Of a stretch of 64,000 bases of DNA, positions 53,930 to 64,000 are shown in pieces. Numbering within the stretch: the first letter of the stretch is position 1; each line of letters begins with the position of its first letter. Origin of the DNA: Anagrus nilaparvatae (lineage: Eukaryota; Arthropoda; Insecta; Hymenoptera; Mymaridae). Location: positions 47,830-111,829 of the forward strand of contig JAKSXM010000267.1 in the NCBI GenBank assembly GCA_022575985.1. The letters run 5' to 3'. A program made the position numbers and the translations under genes. Below the pieces are notes generated by a model. That model was not told the DNA's origin. It searched no databases and saw only the letters and a list, made by a program, of their open reading frames with translations.

Positions 53930-54690
53930 GCTACTTTGATTAGCCAGGTTGTTTTGCTAGTTTGATTTGCTATTTTGTTGAGTCAGTTTGTTTTGTTACT
54001 TTAATTATCCATCTTGCTTAGCCCATTTATTTAGCCAGCTTGATTAACAATTTTCTTAAGCCAGCTTACTAAGCTATTTTATCAAGCCAGTTTAAGAAGC
54101 GACTTTGCTTAGCCATTTTGTTAAGCAAATTTGTTTACCCAGCTTGTTTAGCCAGTTTAATTAGCCACTTTGATTAGTCATCTTTCTAAGCCAATTTGTG
54201 CAGCCAGTTTTATTATTATCCACTTTGTCTAGCCATTGTGTAAACCCAATTTATTTAGCAAAAAAGTTAGATTGACCATATTGTTAACCCAGCTTGTTTA
54301 GCCACATTGATTAGCCATCTTGTCAAGCTATTTTAATTAGCTAGTTTGTTTATTGATCCCAATAGAAGTTTTTATAATATATGCTTGAACAAAAGGATTG
54401 CTGATCAAACTTGCTTATCAAACATAAACAACAAGCTTACTGATTGGGGTCACTAATCAAGCTTGAACAAAAAGCTTGATGATCGAACTTGCCGATCAAA
54501 CTTGAACAAAAAGCACAAACTCGATCAGCAAGTTTATAGTTCAAATTTTATCTACAAGCCTATTGTTCAAGCTTGTTTAGCGATCTCTATCTGCAAGCTT
54601 GTTGTTCAAACTTTATCATCTACGTCAATCAGCAAGCTTGTTGTTCAAGTATGATCAACAAGCTGGATTAGCAAGCTTCCAAAATTTAAA
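53930..54690. repeat. Satellite core of copy 2
   Basis: The same TTAGCCAGTTTGATTAGCCA-type and CAAGCTTGTTGTTCAA-type units as 17950-18650. An extra block at 54380-54520 (CTTGAACAAAAAGCTTGATG, GATCAAACTTGAACAAAAAG) forms an inverted partner to the CAAGCTTG units. Confidence 0.7.
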
Positions 54691-54827
54691 GGACTCAGAT
54701 GTTTCCAAGTTGTTTGATAATCGATCACCAAATTTTGACTCTGTTTCTTTTAGTTAATAAAAAATAAAAAAAAATAATAAAAAAAAAAAAAAAATAAGTA
54801 AAATACTAGAGTTGCTGGTGGAACACT

Positions 54828-55140
54828 GTTGAGCCTTCGTAGCCTTTTACACAGCCTTGCTACTCCGGCGAACTCGAGCGCTCGTAGCCTTTCACTTAGC
54901 TTTGCTACTCCGGCGAGCTTGGGCACTCTTGGCCTTTTACATAGCTTTGCCACGCCTGTCGGTTGTTCCTGCACTCTTTCGAGCTCGAGCACTCTTAGCC
55001 TTTTACATAGCCTTGCCACTGTGGCGAGCTCGGGCGCTCTTGGCCTTTTAAACAGCTTTGCCACGCTTTCAAATTGTTCCTGCACTCTGGCGAACTCGGC
55101 CAGCCGTAGTCTTTCACATAGCCTTGCCACGCAAGCTTTG
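54828..55140 (+). repeat. First tandem array in LTR U3
   Basis: Units of ~45-60 bp with CTTTTACATAGCCTTGCCAC, GGCGAGCTCGGGCGCTCTTG and, in some, GTTGTTCCTGCACTC. GC-rich compared with the host. Long Leu/Ser/Ala-rich open frames on both strands arise from the repeat and are not genes. Confidence 0.8.
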
Positions 55141-55370
55141 CGGTTCCTTCGCTAATGCCTTGGCTCCCTTTGCTCATGCGGCAGTGGCACTTCCTTTGCT
55201 ATTGCCTTGGCTCCCTTTGCTCTTACGGCAGTGGCACTTCCTTTGCTATTACCTTGACTCCCTTTGCTCTTGCGGCAGTGGCATTTCCTTCGCTATTGCC
55301 TTGGCTCCCTTTGCTCTTGCGCCAGTAGCATTTCCTTTGCTATTGCCTTAGCTCCTTTTGCTTTAGCAGC
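55133..55370 (+). repeat. Second tandem array in LTR U3, 47-bp period
   Basis: Four to five units of GGCAGTGGCACTTCC, TTTGCTATTGCCTTGGCTCC, CTTTGCTCTTGC (unit starts at 55180, 55227, 55274). Tandem arrays upstream of a promoter are typical of LTR enhancers. Confidence 0.85.
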
Positions 55371-55399
55371 TATCGCAAAATTTATAACGGTTTTTTCGC

Positions 55400-55475
55400 G
55401 CGCGCGCCAATCAGCAAGCGCGACTAAGGCGGGGGAGGTCTATAAATATAACCGCTATATTGGCTGGAGCAGCAT
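55400..55475 (+). promoter_or_regulatory. LTR core promoter: CCAAT, GC box, TATA
   Basis: CCAAT at 55407-55411, AGGCGGGGG at 55428-55436 and TATAAATA at 55441-55448 in the usual order and spacing. Transcription would start about 25-30 bp past the TATA box, near 55470. Confidence 0.7.
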
Positions 55476-56688
55476 TCGCTGTTCTGACTTCAGCCTCGAC
55501 GCTGCGAATTTGACGCTTTGCTTTTTTGACTGCGCTTGGTGTACTTGTTGCTGGTGTGGATCTTGGACGCTTGGCTTGCTGTTTGACTGCTCTTGGTGAA
55601 ATTTGTGTGTGGATTTGGACTTCCTTTTCCAACATTGGAATAGCTCGTAAGCTATTATTGGTATCTCGCTTGGTGCGATTTCCGAGCTCGTAGGCTCGAA
55701 GAGGTGGTTTAACAGTTCCTGGCCAGGAGACATCGCCTGAGCACGAGTTGCTCGACTTTGGGATTTTCACTGTGAGTTTTTACTTTTAATTTTGTGTGAT
55801 TGTGTATGAGAGTTTGTTTTTCATTTTGCGTGTTTGGACATTGCGTGTTTGTGAATTTATTATTTTTAGCGCGTGGCTGAGGTCACGCATCGATTTTACA
55901 AAAAAAACCAAACGGCCCTTTTTAGGGCCACCTCTTACGTAAGACAAAAGAACAACAATAATTCATAAGGCTTCTTTAAATTTAACAGACTCGCAAAGTA
56001 ATAAGATCAGGTGTCTAGGTTATTCGAAATTGTTCGCTACCACAATCTTCCGATATTTAATGATCAGCAAATTATGCTTTCGAGGTAATGGATCACCAAA
56101 TTCTGGGTCACAAGGTAATATGATTAGGTTCCTAAGTCATTCAAAACTGTCTGTTACCATGTCCTTTACAAGTCTAATGTCCCCAAGTGGTATTATCTGC
56201 GTTTATTTTTGGTTTTGAACGCTTTAACGCTAATAAAATCATTGGTAATATTCATTGATAAAAAATAAAATTAATAAATTATTTTTTTCTTTTTCTTTAA
56301 CTTATAGCTTTAGATTAGATATTTTCAGCGAAAAGAAGATAGTTATGAACCCCTAGGAGTGAAAATTATACCTAAAATTTTGTTTAAAGCCCCTAAAAGG
56401 CTGTACCTCTAAAACGGGTAGTTTTCGCAGTTTTAGGGGTGATCAACATTTTTTTGGGGTATTTTTCATTTCTAGGCGTTTAAAGTTATTTGATTTTTAT
56501 TTATTATATTAATTGCCAAGCCAGAGGTGGTTTAACCCCTGTATTGGCCTGGTTTTAAACCTTATATATGTACTACATTAACGGATAATGTCTATTATGG
56601 CTTTTTGACATAAACAAAAAACATTTTTACATTTTTACTTACACATAAAGGATTATAGGATTATTTTGAGTTGTTAAACCGTTTTTAA

Positions 56689-57093
56689 CAAAAAAATAGC
56701 AACAGCTACTCTCTAAAAAGTGTGTTTTTCGTGAATTTAGGGGTGTTACACATTTTTGAGTTCTGGTGCCATAATTGTTGTAACGAAATTTTTTAAAATT
56801 TTTAACAAAAATTGAAATATCTCGAGACTATCGAAAAAATTTTTCATCACACTTTGTAGTTTTCGATTCGGCACTAATTTTTACATATTCTCTGAAATTT
56901 TTATGCAAAACGGAGGTATCTTTAAAATTTTATCAAATATTTTTGAAGCTGGTAAACAAAATTTTTTTCATTTTTTTATTTTTTATGGTATTTTTAATAA
57001 TTTATCTATGTGTCTATGTATTTTATCATGAGGCTCAAACCAACGAAAGAAATTAAATAAAACTGCAGTGTTAACATAAAGTTAAAATAAAAA
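56689..57093. other. Intergenic repeat-bearing DNA
   Basis: AAAATTGAAATATCTCGAGA at ~56807 recurs at ~58734, both followed by CTATCGAAAAA. No genes. Confidence 0.45.
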
Positions 57094-57130
57094 ACGCTGC
57101 CAAGTGATTGGCACTATGGTTCCTCATCAA
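57094..57130. repeat. Interspersed repeat (ACGCTGCCAA family), short copy
   Basis: ACGCTGCCAAGTGATTGGCA then CTATGGTTCCTCA matches 1691-1730 and 59048-59085. It lies at the head of the tandem array that follows. Confidence 0.6.
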
Positions 57131-57169
57131 CAATAGCAAAATATTTATAATGGTCTATTTTATCTAATA

Positions 57170-58145
57170 AAAATGATGTTTTTTTAATTTTTTTATATGA
57201 AAAATATTCACAAAAAAAAATTTGAAAAATTACGTATCAGATGGAAAAAATCCTTTAAAAACAATAATTCTAGATATTAGTACTTTCATAGAAATAAATT
57301 AAGTACTACATCCAAAAAGAAAAAAAACTATTGTGTTTTTTTAATTTCTTTATACAAAAAATTTTGAAAAAAAAAATTTACAAAAATTACGTATCAGATG
57401 GAGAATTCCTTTAAAAGCGATAATTCTAGATATTAGAACTTAAATAGAAATAAATTAAGTACTAAGTCCAAAAAGAAAAAAAATAATGTGTTTTTTTAAT
57501 CTTTTTATACAAAAAATTTTGAAAAAAAAAATTTCTAAAAATTACAGATCAAATGGAGAAATCCTTTAAAAACGATGATTCTGGATATTAGAACTTTCCT
57601 AGAAATAAATTAGGTATTACGTCCAAAAAGAAAAAAAATTATTGTATTTTTTAAATTTTTTTATTAAAAAAATTTTGAAAAAAAAAAATATCGAAAAATT
57701 ACGTATCACATGAAATAATCATTTAAAAACGATAATTCTAAATATTCGTACTTTCGTAGAAAAACATTAAGTACTACATCCTAAAAAAAAAAAAAAATTG
57801 GCATTTTTTATATTTTTTGGCGGCAAAAATTTTGAGAAAAAAATTTTCAAAAAATTAAGTATCAGGTCCAAAAAATTACTTTTATAGAGGTTCTTAAAAC
57901 TAGTACTTCCATGGAAGCAAATTACGTACTACGTTTAAGAAACAAAAAAAAATTGGTGTTTTTTGTATTTTTTTATGAAAAAAATTTTGGGAAAAAAATT
58001 TTCAAAAAATTAAGTATCAGATTCGAGATATCGAGTAAAACCCATACTTTCAAATATAAGTACTTTCGTGGAAATAAATGAGGTATTACATCCAAATTAA
58101 AAAAAAAAAAAAGTACCTCGAGCTTTTTTGGTGAAAAAAAATTTT
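57170..58145 (+). repeat. AT-rich satellite, ~156-bp period
   Basis: About six units carrying ATTACGTATCAGATGG, ATCCTTTAAAAACGATAATT, GAAATAAATTAAGTACTA and TCCAAAAAGAAAAAA. TAATTCTAGATATT landmarks fall at 57265, 57421, 57576 and 57733, giving a 155-157 bp period. Later units are more diverged. Confidence 0.85.
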
Positions 58146-58197
58146 GAAAAAAAAATTAGGTCTTAATGTCGTGTTGGCTGTGAAATATCACCGGTTA

Positions 58198-58208
58198 CAG
58201 TCCAACAT

Positions 58209-58243
<35 letters not shown>

Positions 58244-58245
58244 TA
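58198..58245 (+). repeat. (CATA)n/(CA)n microsatellite
   Basis: ACATACATACATACATACAT passes into a CACACA run. A TTTG microsatellite of about six units lies at 58528-58560, followed by TACCCTAATGACTCAAGAAC, a sequence that recurs after a TGTC microsatellite at 59515-59560. Confidence 0.85.
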
Positions 58246-59047
58246 CAGACTTTTTTTAAAAACCGGTTTTTTAGCTTCCTGGGGTCTCAAAACGTGCTTA
58301 TATGCCAAAATATCGAAAATCAAAATTTCACCTATCACAAAGGTTCCTCTATGAGGAACCAAAAATTTTTTGAAAAAAAATGTAATTCTCTGAAAATTTG
58401 GTTATTAAGTGAAATATCTGAAAAATTTGATAAAATGGTATTATTTTATTCAGTCAATTCTAGAACCATCTATATGTACATATCTGAATACTATATCTTA
58501 ATACTATATATATCTGAAAATTTATTTGTCTGTTTGTTTGTTTGTTTGTTTGTTTGTTTGTACCCTAATGACTCAAGAACCACCGAACCGATTGGCATGA
58601 AATCGGCGTCAAAATTAAGAAAAAAAAATGCGGGTGATATAGGCCCTATATTTTCTGATTAGCTATCGTAGTTTTTGAGATATTTAATTTTTAGTATTTT
58701 TTAACTTGATAACATTTTTTAAAAATTTTATCAAAAATTGAAATATCTCGAGACTATCGAAAAATTTTGCAATCGCACTTCACAGTTAATTTATATTCTA
58801 TATTAAAATGTAATTTATGCGTACTTAGTTAAATTTTTAAAACGTACGTTTCTTTAAAATTAAAAAAAAAAAAATTGATGGAGTTAAAATAATGTTTGGT
58901 TTTTAAAAATAATTATAATAAAAAATAAGACAAATTCAAGAAATTAATGATATAATATAATTTTTTTCGTTAAAAAACGTTAATATTAGTTTTAATTACA
59001 TTTTCTACGATATTTAAAATTTTTTTAAAAATTAAAATATAGGAAAA
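58246..59047. other. Intergenic with microsatellite-linked repeat
   Basis: After the TTTG run, TACCCTAATGACT and ACCGAACC words are shared with 59536-59567, so a microsatellite-headed interspersed element is present in two copies. The 172-codon open frame at 58144-58662 spans microsatellites and is not credible as a gene. Confidence 0.45.
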
Positions 59048-59120
59048 ACGCTGCCAAATTATTGGCACTACAGTTCTTTAAGCAATGCAAATATTCATAT
59101 GAGTTAAAATTTTTTACTAT
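59048..59120. repeat. Interspersed repeat (ACGCTGCCAA family), copy
   Basis: ACGCTGCCAAATTATTGGCA through ATTCATATGAG, closely matching 1691-1757. Confidence 0.65.
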
Positions 59121-59142
59121 ATATTATATATATTCAACTAAA

Positions 59143-59370
59143 ATTTTGGGGTGATAAAAAAGTCCCTCAGCCAAAGTTTTAGTCCTCTAGAACCTCATGG
59201 GCCCAAAATATGTCTGTTTAAAGGTCCAAAAATAGCCTGATTTTGCCCATTTTCAAAATTACGCCATTCCTTTGAATTTACTACAAATTTTATCTTATTG
59301 GTCACATTTGAACTGGTAAAAGATCTACATTAAGAAAAAAATTTTAGCTTATTTCAAGGCGTTAATTTTT
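59143..59370 (+). repeat. Interspersed repeat shared with 34480-34690
   Basis: Same landmarks as the first copy: AAAAGTCCCTCAGCCAAAG, GTTTAAAGGTCCAAAAATAG and CCTTTGAATTTACTAC, with substitutions. Confidence 0.75.
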
Positions 59371-60855
59371 TTTGGCATGGATATAAATATTTTGGACAAT
59401 AACAACATGATAATAATAAAAAATAAGTAACAACAACACCGGGAATAGATCAGGGGGGGCGAAGGCCCCCCCCCTATCACCTATGCTAGTACTATATATA
59501 TTTAAAAATTTATTTGTCTGTCTGTCTGTCTGTCTGTACCCTAATGACTTAAGTACCGCCGAACCAAAACCTATAATTTTTCATTAATGTTTCACCTACG
59601 CAGTACGCTGCTATGAATAGTTCGAATGTGTTTGCATAATTATAAATTTGTAGTGAAACAAAATTTTTTTAAGCTACAGAAAAATATCGAAGTAAATGTG
59701 AACAGGAGGGACTGAGCCTCATCTGAAAAATCTGAACGTGTTTGCATAATTATAAATATGCAGTGATTTTTTGAAGCAACACAAATAGAAGTCAATGCGA
59801 TACAGGGGGGGGGAGCCCCCCTCAAACTTTTGCTAGTATATATATGGCTCGTTTTCATTTTTTTTGAAAAAATAGCTTTCACCAATAGTTATTCAGTGTT
59901 GCATAAAAATCTCCATAACGAACCTTTTACATCAATTTATTACGTTTTTTCATACAATTATAAGGTAAAAACAGCTTAAGGGCAAGTCAGATCCCATTAC
60001 CGACTTTTCATCGTTTTGCTGCAGAAAATTGAATTTTTCTCCGAATAACTGCCGATAATCAAAATTATAAAAAAAGGAAAACATTATAAAATGGTTTATA
60101 AATACAATAGTAGATTTGATGTATTATTTTGCAGATTCATATGCAAAAATTTTTGTTTGAAAAAATAAATCCGAGCAAGATCAAATTTTCCAAACAAAAA
60201 TTTAACAAATAAGTCTACAAAAAAGTATTTAAAACGGTGCCAATCGAGTTTTTGAAAATTTTAAGCGAATTATTTTTTATTTACAAAAGTAATGTTCATT
60301 AGTGGGTTATGACGATAAGAGTAACATGACAATTTCTAGTACTGACTGCGACTTTTAGTGTCCTCGATTTTATTTTCTAAACACTCCCTATGAGGACACT
60401 TAAATTTTATGCAAGGATGTGTTAGTAATTATGTATAGTGTGGTGTATATATGCACTAAAATCATATGAGATTGTGTTAGTACAGGATATGCCATACTAT
60501 ACTGTATAGTATAAAACTAATATAAGGAACACGTGTAAATATTAACTCTGTGCATTAAAAAAAATTTTTATTAAATAAATAAATACAACTTTTAAATCAT
60601 TCTGAATGGTTTAGTAAAATATTTTATTCCTAAAAACTAGTATCTTTAAAAATAAGGATTTATTAAAATATGCAGCTTTTCGTATATTAATCTGTGAAAT
60701 AATTTTATTATGCGTTCTTTATTGTGTTCGAAAAAAATGTTAATATTTTATATGCATATCATATTTATATAATTATACAGATTTGTTTTAGTATTGGCAT
60801 GTTCCTGGCATGTTCAGTTTATAAATTATTGACAAATCTTGTATATATATTTTTA
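59371..60855. other. Intergenic DNA with repeat fragments
   Basis: G/C runs near 59455-59485 and 59808-59825 and the TGTC microsatellite at 59515 belong to interspersed repeats. AATTATAAATTTGTAGTG and AATTATAAATATGCAGTG at 59638 and 59747 mark a ~110-bp direct duplication. 59860-59990 is the reverse complement of 37780-37890. No gene. Confidence 0.5.
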
Positions 60856-60901
60856 GGCACGATCACCCTATGTATGCAATACATAGATGAAATCGTGCCT
60901 T
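60856..60901. repeat. 46-bp near-perfect hairpin
   Basis: AGGCACGATCACCCTATGTA and its complement TACATAGATGAAATCGTGCCT-like arm (with a few mismatches) fold around GCAA. A GATCGTGCCTG word recurs at 63278. Could be a small MITE; not protein-coding. Confidence 0.6.
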
Positions 60902-61061
60902 ATAAGTTTGTCAGGTCAAAAAACGGAAAAGTTTCTAAATTGTGTAATTCGTGGAGAAATTTGGTCCCCAGGTCATTCCGATGCCTCTAAATGCTTATAT
61001 TGCCTTGGTGTGTGTAGGGATGTATATGTTCGAGAAAGTGTACCCTCAAGATCTCAGAACC

Positions 61062-61640
61062 TACTCGATGAATCAAAAATCCCTTAGACTACATTTTTTG
61101 AAACCAGATCTAGTTGCAGGGTTTTCAATTTCAAGTGATTTCATCAAGTCCTTGCAGAGAAATGTCCAAAAAACTGGTTTAAAATACCTAAAAATGAATT
61201 AAAAATAGTAGATTTTTGGAACAACTCGATGAATAAAAAACTGATTTCCGTTACCTAAAAATGAACTAAAAATAGTAAACTTCTGGAACAACTCGATGAA
61301 TAAAAAATCCCTTAGACCAAATTTTTTAAAATCAGATCTAGTTTCATGGTTTCCAATTTCAAATGATTTCATCGAGTCCTTGCAGAGAAATGTCCAAAAA
61401 ACTGATTTCCGTTACCTAAAAATGAACTAAAAATAGTAAACTTCTGGAACAACTCGATGAATAAAAAATCCCTTAGACCAAATTTTTTTAAATCAGATCT
61501 AGTTTCATGGGTTTCAATTTCAAGTGATTTCATCAAGTCCTTGCAGAGAAATGTCCAAAAAACTGTTTTCCGATAATACCTAAAAATTAACTAAAATTAG
61601 TAATTTTCTAGAACAACTCGATGAATAAAAAAGAAGCTTG
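61062..61640 (+). repeat. Tandem array of ~150-165 bp units
   Basis: ACTCGATGAATAAAAAATCC recurs at 61073, 61224, 61291, 61452 and 61616 with AAATCAGATCTAGTTTCATG, TTTCATCAAGTCCTTGCAGA and AATGTCCAAAAAACTG between. One unit is partial. Overlapping short open frames at 60724-61202 run into the array. Confidence 0.8.
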
Positions 61641-62268
61641 GTTCAAAGCTTGTTTTACAGCATCTAGTTGTGCTTTCTTCAATTCAACTAAGCTTCATTC
61701 TGCTGTTGTCAGCTAATCACAAAAATACTGATTCCTGGTGCCAAAAAATGAACTTAAAAACCCTAAAAAAATAGCAAGTATCAGTAACAAGTAGAGAAAT
61801 AAAAATAAAATTTAGTACATATACACACTTAAAATATTACTTGAAAGGATAACTTAACAAATGTATTTAGAAACATCATTTTAATCATCACTTGTATAAT
61901 ATGTATTGCCATAAACACAATTCTAATGCTGAAAAATAAAAACAAAGAAATTACCTTCTTTACATAAATTAAAAAAAAATATTAAAACTTTTTATACTTA
62001 TCGGAATCAAACTTTTGTTTATTTAACTATATATCCACCCAAAGAATTAAAAATAAATCTGAAAAAAATAATAACAAATTTATAAACACAGCCATTAACC
62101 TAGCGCAGTCGACTAGCAGACTAACCCTGGACTAACCTAACTACTACTTAAAGTCTTCTAGTTTAAATTTAAGCGCGTAATTTAAAACAACTTTTTAAAC
62201 TTTTTTTACTATTTTTTTAAAAACGTGGATAAAAATAATAAATAATCTTATATAAATTTGTAAATTTA
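61641..62268. other. AT-rich intergenic DNA
   Basis: A short GC-richer patch (TAGCGCAGTCGACTAGCAGA) at 62100-62125; nothing else recognised. Confidence 0.45.
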
Positions 62269-62639
62269 TATTATTATTTGATACGACCTTGATGAACAAA
62301 CAAATCCTTAGATTCGAAAAACTCACATTTTTGACCGGATATCAGAGGGACACGGGATCGAAACTCGTCTGGAGACATTTTTTTCACAAACTTTTTTTAA
62401 ATTTTTTTTCATAAAAAATATTATTCTTAACATCATTTCATTACTTAAAAATTTAATTTGCAAAAATTAGATTTTTAAAAAAATATTTAATCAAACAAAT
62501 TTGTTGATTAAAAAAATTAGCAAAACTACTTGATACGTTAAAATAAAAAAAGTGAAGTCGGTTTGACTCCACGTATCAAAAATGTGAGTTTTTCGAATCT
62601 AAGGATTTGTTTGCTCATCAAGGTCGTATCAAATAATAA
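62269..62639. mobile_element. ~370-bp MITE, GATACGACC ends
   Basis: ATTATTTGATACGACCTTGA at the left pairs with TCAAGGTCGTATCAAATAAT at the right. The arms include CAAATCCTTAGATTCGAAAA and CTCACATTTTTGA and their complements. The AT-rich centre carries GTTTGACTCCACG. Confidence 0.75.
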
Positions 62640-63794
62640 TTAAATAATTTAATAAATGAACGTATAAATATTAAATTTAAATTTATATTATTTTTAATTA
62701 TTATTTTTATGCAAAATTTTTAAAAAGATGATACAGTAAGTTCTATTAAATTAAGTACTCAAATTTAAACTAATACTTGTTTTTAAGCAGTATTGACTTT
62801 TAATTAACTTACAATAAGCATACATTGCTGTTAACAAATTTGTTATTATCTTTTCTCAGATAAAAATTAATATATTAAGGCACGCAGGTAGAATTTGATT
62901 TAGGTAATTAAAAAAATGTTAATATATTCTTTTTAAAGAATATGGGAAATTAAAATTATACTTTGATTTTTTTCAGAATTAAGAAAGATTAATATATATT
63001 TGAAGATTCAGATATTTTAATCAAATTTAGAAACTTAAATTTTATATTTTCTCAGCATACTTTAGTAAATTATTATAAAAGAATCTTCAGCAAATGATCT
63101 TGTTATGGTGAAAAAAAAAATTAGAATAATCAAAACCCTATTATTTTTATTAATGCCGATAAAAACTTTTATTTAAATAATTATTTATGAATACTGTAAA
63201 TAATAAATAATAGTTTTCAATTTATGAGAATGTGGATCTCATCAAGGTTATTAAAGAGAAAATACTCAATAAATGTGATCGTGCCTGAAATAAAAAAGTC
63301 TTAGCTTTTTTATAATTCTTTGCGATTTTTTTATTGTGCATGTACGTAAAATTTTTTCCATTTTTTACTCGTTGCGAGTATAAAAAAGCAATGCATGCTA
63401 GATGATATTGCTTTAAAATAAAGTATTTTAATACTTGCATAAATTAAAAAAAATTAATTATTTATTTGGTGCATGGATTAATAAAGACTGATTTGCTTTA
63501 ATAAAAATATTTTGCAAGTATTTAAAAAAAGGATACTTATGTATTTTTTCTGCAAAATTACTTTTGTTTAAGGGTCGTTTTACCTAAATATGTCGATATT
63601 TTAGCTGATTTTCAAGGTAGGATTGTGAACTAACGGATAGATATTAAAAAAAAAAATTTTTTTTGTTTTTTGTGACGTCATTTTTGCGTAAGAGAGGTGT
63701 ATTTGCGTCTCTGAAAAAAAATAATCCAAAGTTATGTACAGGATATCTTGACTTAGGATAATCTAAAACATACAAAAAAAAAATTGGTAAGACT
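62640..63794. other. AT-rich intergenic DNA
   Basis: No element or coding segment recognised; a 72-codon minus-strand frame at 63222-63440 is lysine/phenylalanine-rich and looks random. Confidence 0.45.
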
Positions 63795-63968
63795 TAAAAC
63801 CCGTAATTTCGGGATGACGTCGAGTTTTTTCAAAAAAATTAATTAGGAACAAAATGGCTGCTACACAAAGTTAAAATGAAAAAAAAAGCCTATAATTTTT
63901 GGGCAAAAGCAGCTGTAAAAATTTTTTGAGAACATAAAAAAAAAACTCGACGTCATCCCGAAATTAGT
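63795..63968. mobile_element. Palindromic MITE with GACGTC in arms
   Basis: GTAATTTCGGGATGACGTCG then AGTTTTTT near 63800 pairs with AAAAAACTCGACGTCATCCC then GAAATTA ending near 63967. The centre includes ACAAAATGGCTGC. It lies close to the window end but both arms are inside. Confidence 0.7.
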
Positions 63969-64000
63969 GCATTTATTAAGTTGCTTAGTAAATTTAAAGT

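Larger units (their letters stand above)
54742..55987 (+). mobile_element. 1,246-bp solo LTR of a retrotransposon
   Basis: Starts TGTTTCTTTTAG and ends TTTAACA (TG...CA rule). GACTC flanks both sides (54737-54741, 55988-55992), and the undisrupted site in copy 1 reads GGCTC once. A U3-like part with tandem repeats is followed by promoter boxes and a leader. No internal retroelement genes or second LTR are present, so it is a solo LTR left by recombination. Whether gypsy, copia or BEL cannot be told. Orientation follows from the promoter boxes. Confidence 0.85.
52387..56688. repeat. Duplicated segment, copy 2 (4.3 kb with insertions)
   Basis: Same order and orientation as 16547-19378. Two clean insertions relative to copy 1, a 124-bp MITE and a 1,246-bp solo LTR, plus ~125 bp near 56450-56578 absent from copy 1. 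The right end stops at GTTTTTAA where copy 1 continues into an exon-like segment. Confidence 0.88.

Noticed and set aside
54750..55770. Several open frames of 60-126 codons on both strands, Ala/Leu/Ser/Arg-rich
   Set aside because: They overlap in several frames, follow the 45-60 and 47-bp tandem repeats, and lie inside a solo LTR. Open frames are a by-product of GC-rich repeats whose period lacks stops.
58144..58662. 172-codon plus-strand open frame
   Set aside because: It is spanned by CATA, CA and TTTG microsatellites (runs of His-Thr and Val-Cys-Leu-Phe) and has no domain; not a gene.

Overview
The window reads as AT-rich nuclear DNA of an arthropod, most likely an insect: roughly three quarters A+T by eye, split genes with canonical GT-AG introns, non-LTR retrotransposons, Harbinger-type sequence and a very dense population of short palindromic DNA elements (MITE and foldback type). 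The order of insect cannot be settled from the sequence. No tRNA, rRNA, CRISPR array or bacterial-style operon was seen.

Layout. 1-5.9 kb: intergenic DNA with a foldback element (2.7-4.0 kb) and a CAGGG-ended element (4.7-5.5 kb). 5.87-14.0 kb: a nest bounded by ~190-215 bp inverted repeats that holds a broken jockey/CR1-like LINE and a GC-rich, 5'-truncated R1-like LINE. 14.2-16.0 kb: a large palindrome split by a third, 5'-truncated LINE. 16.5-19.4 kb and 52.4-56.7 kb: two copies of one duplicated segment. Each carries a 102-nt minus-strand coiled-coil exon; the second copy has also gained a 124-bp GC-rich MITE and a 1,246-bp solo LTR. 25.5-29.5 kb: the best gene in the window, a minus-strand nuclear-type protein with two Myb/SANT/MADF-like domains, two alternative first exons and one in-frame TGA. 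39.3-41.4 kb: a multi-exon HARBI1-like (Harbinger nuclease) pseudogene, with a Harbinger-type MITE flanked by TAA repeats 0.9 kb upstream. 42-49.5 kb: MITEs, a CAGGGGCG-ended element, a tandem-palindrome foldback element and a GATC-rich palindrome. 57-64 kb: satellites and MITEs.

How it fits together. Most DNA here is mobile-element debris, often nested. Two things stand out. (1) The duplicated coiled-coil exon differs at 12 of 102 bases between copies, with 9 of 33 residues changed and one clearly silent change, while the intron bases next to it are nearly identical. That suggests diversifying selection or exon-scale conversion. A further minus-strand exon at 49.9 kb is phase-compatible with it, so a poorly annotated gene may run through the region. 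(2) The Myb/SANT-type gene and the HARBI1-like nuclease are the two protein classes that Harbinger transposons need, so the region may hold the scattered or partly domesticated remains of such a system. That last link is inference.
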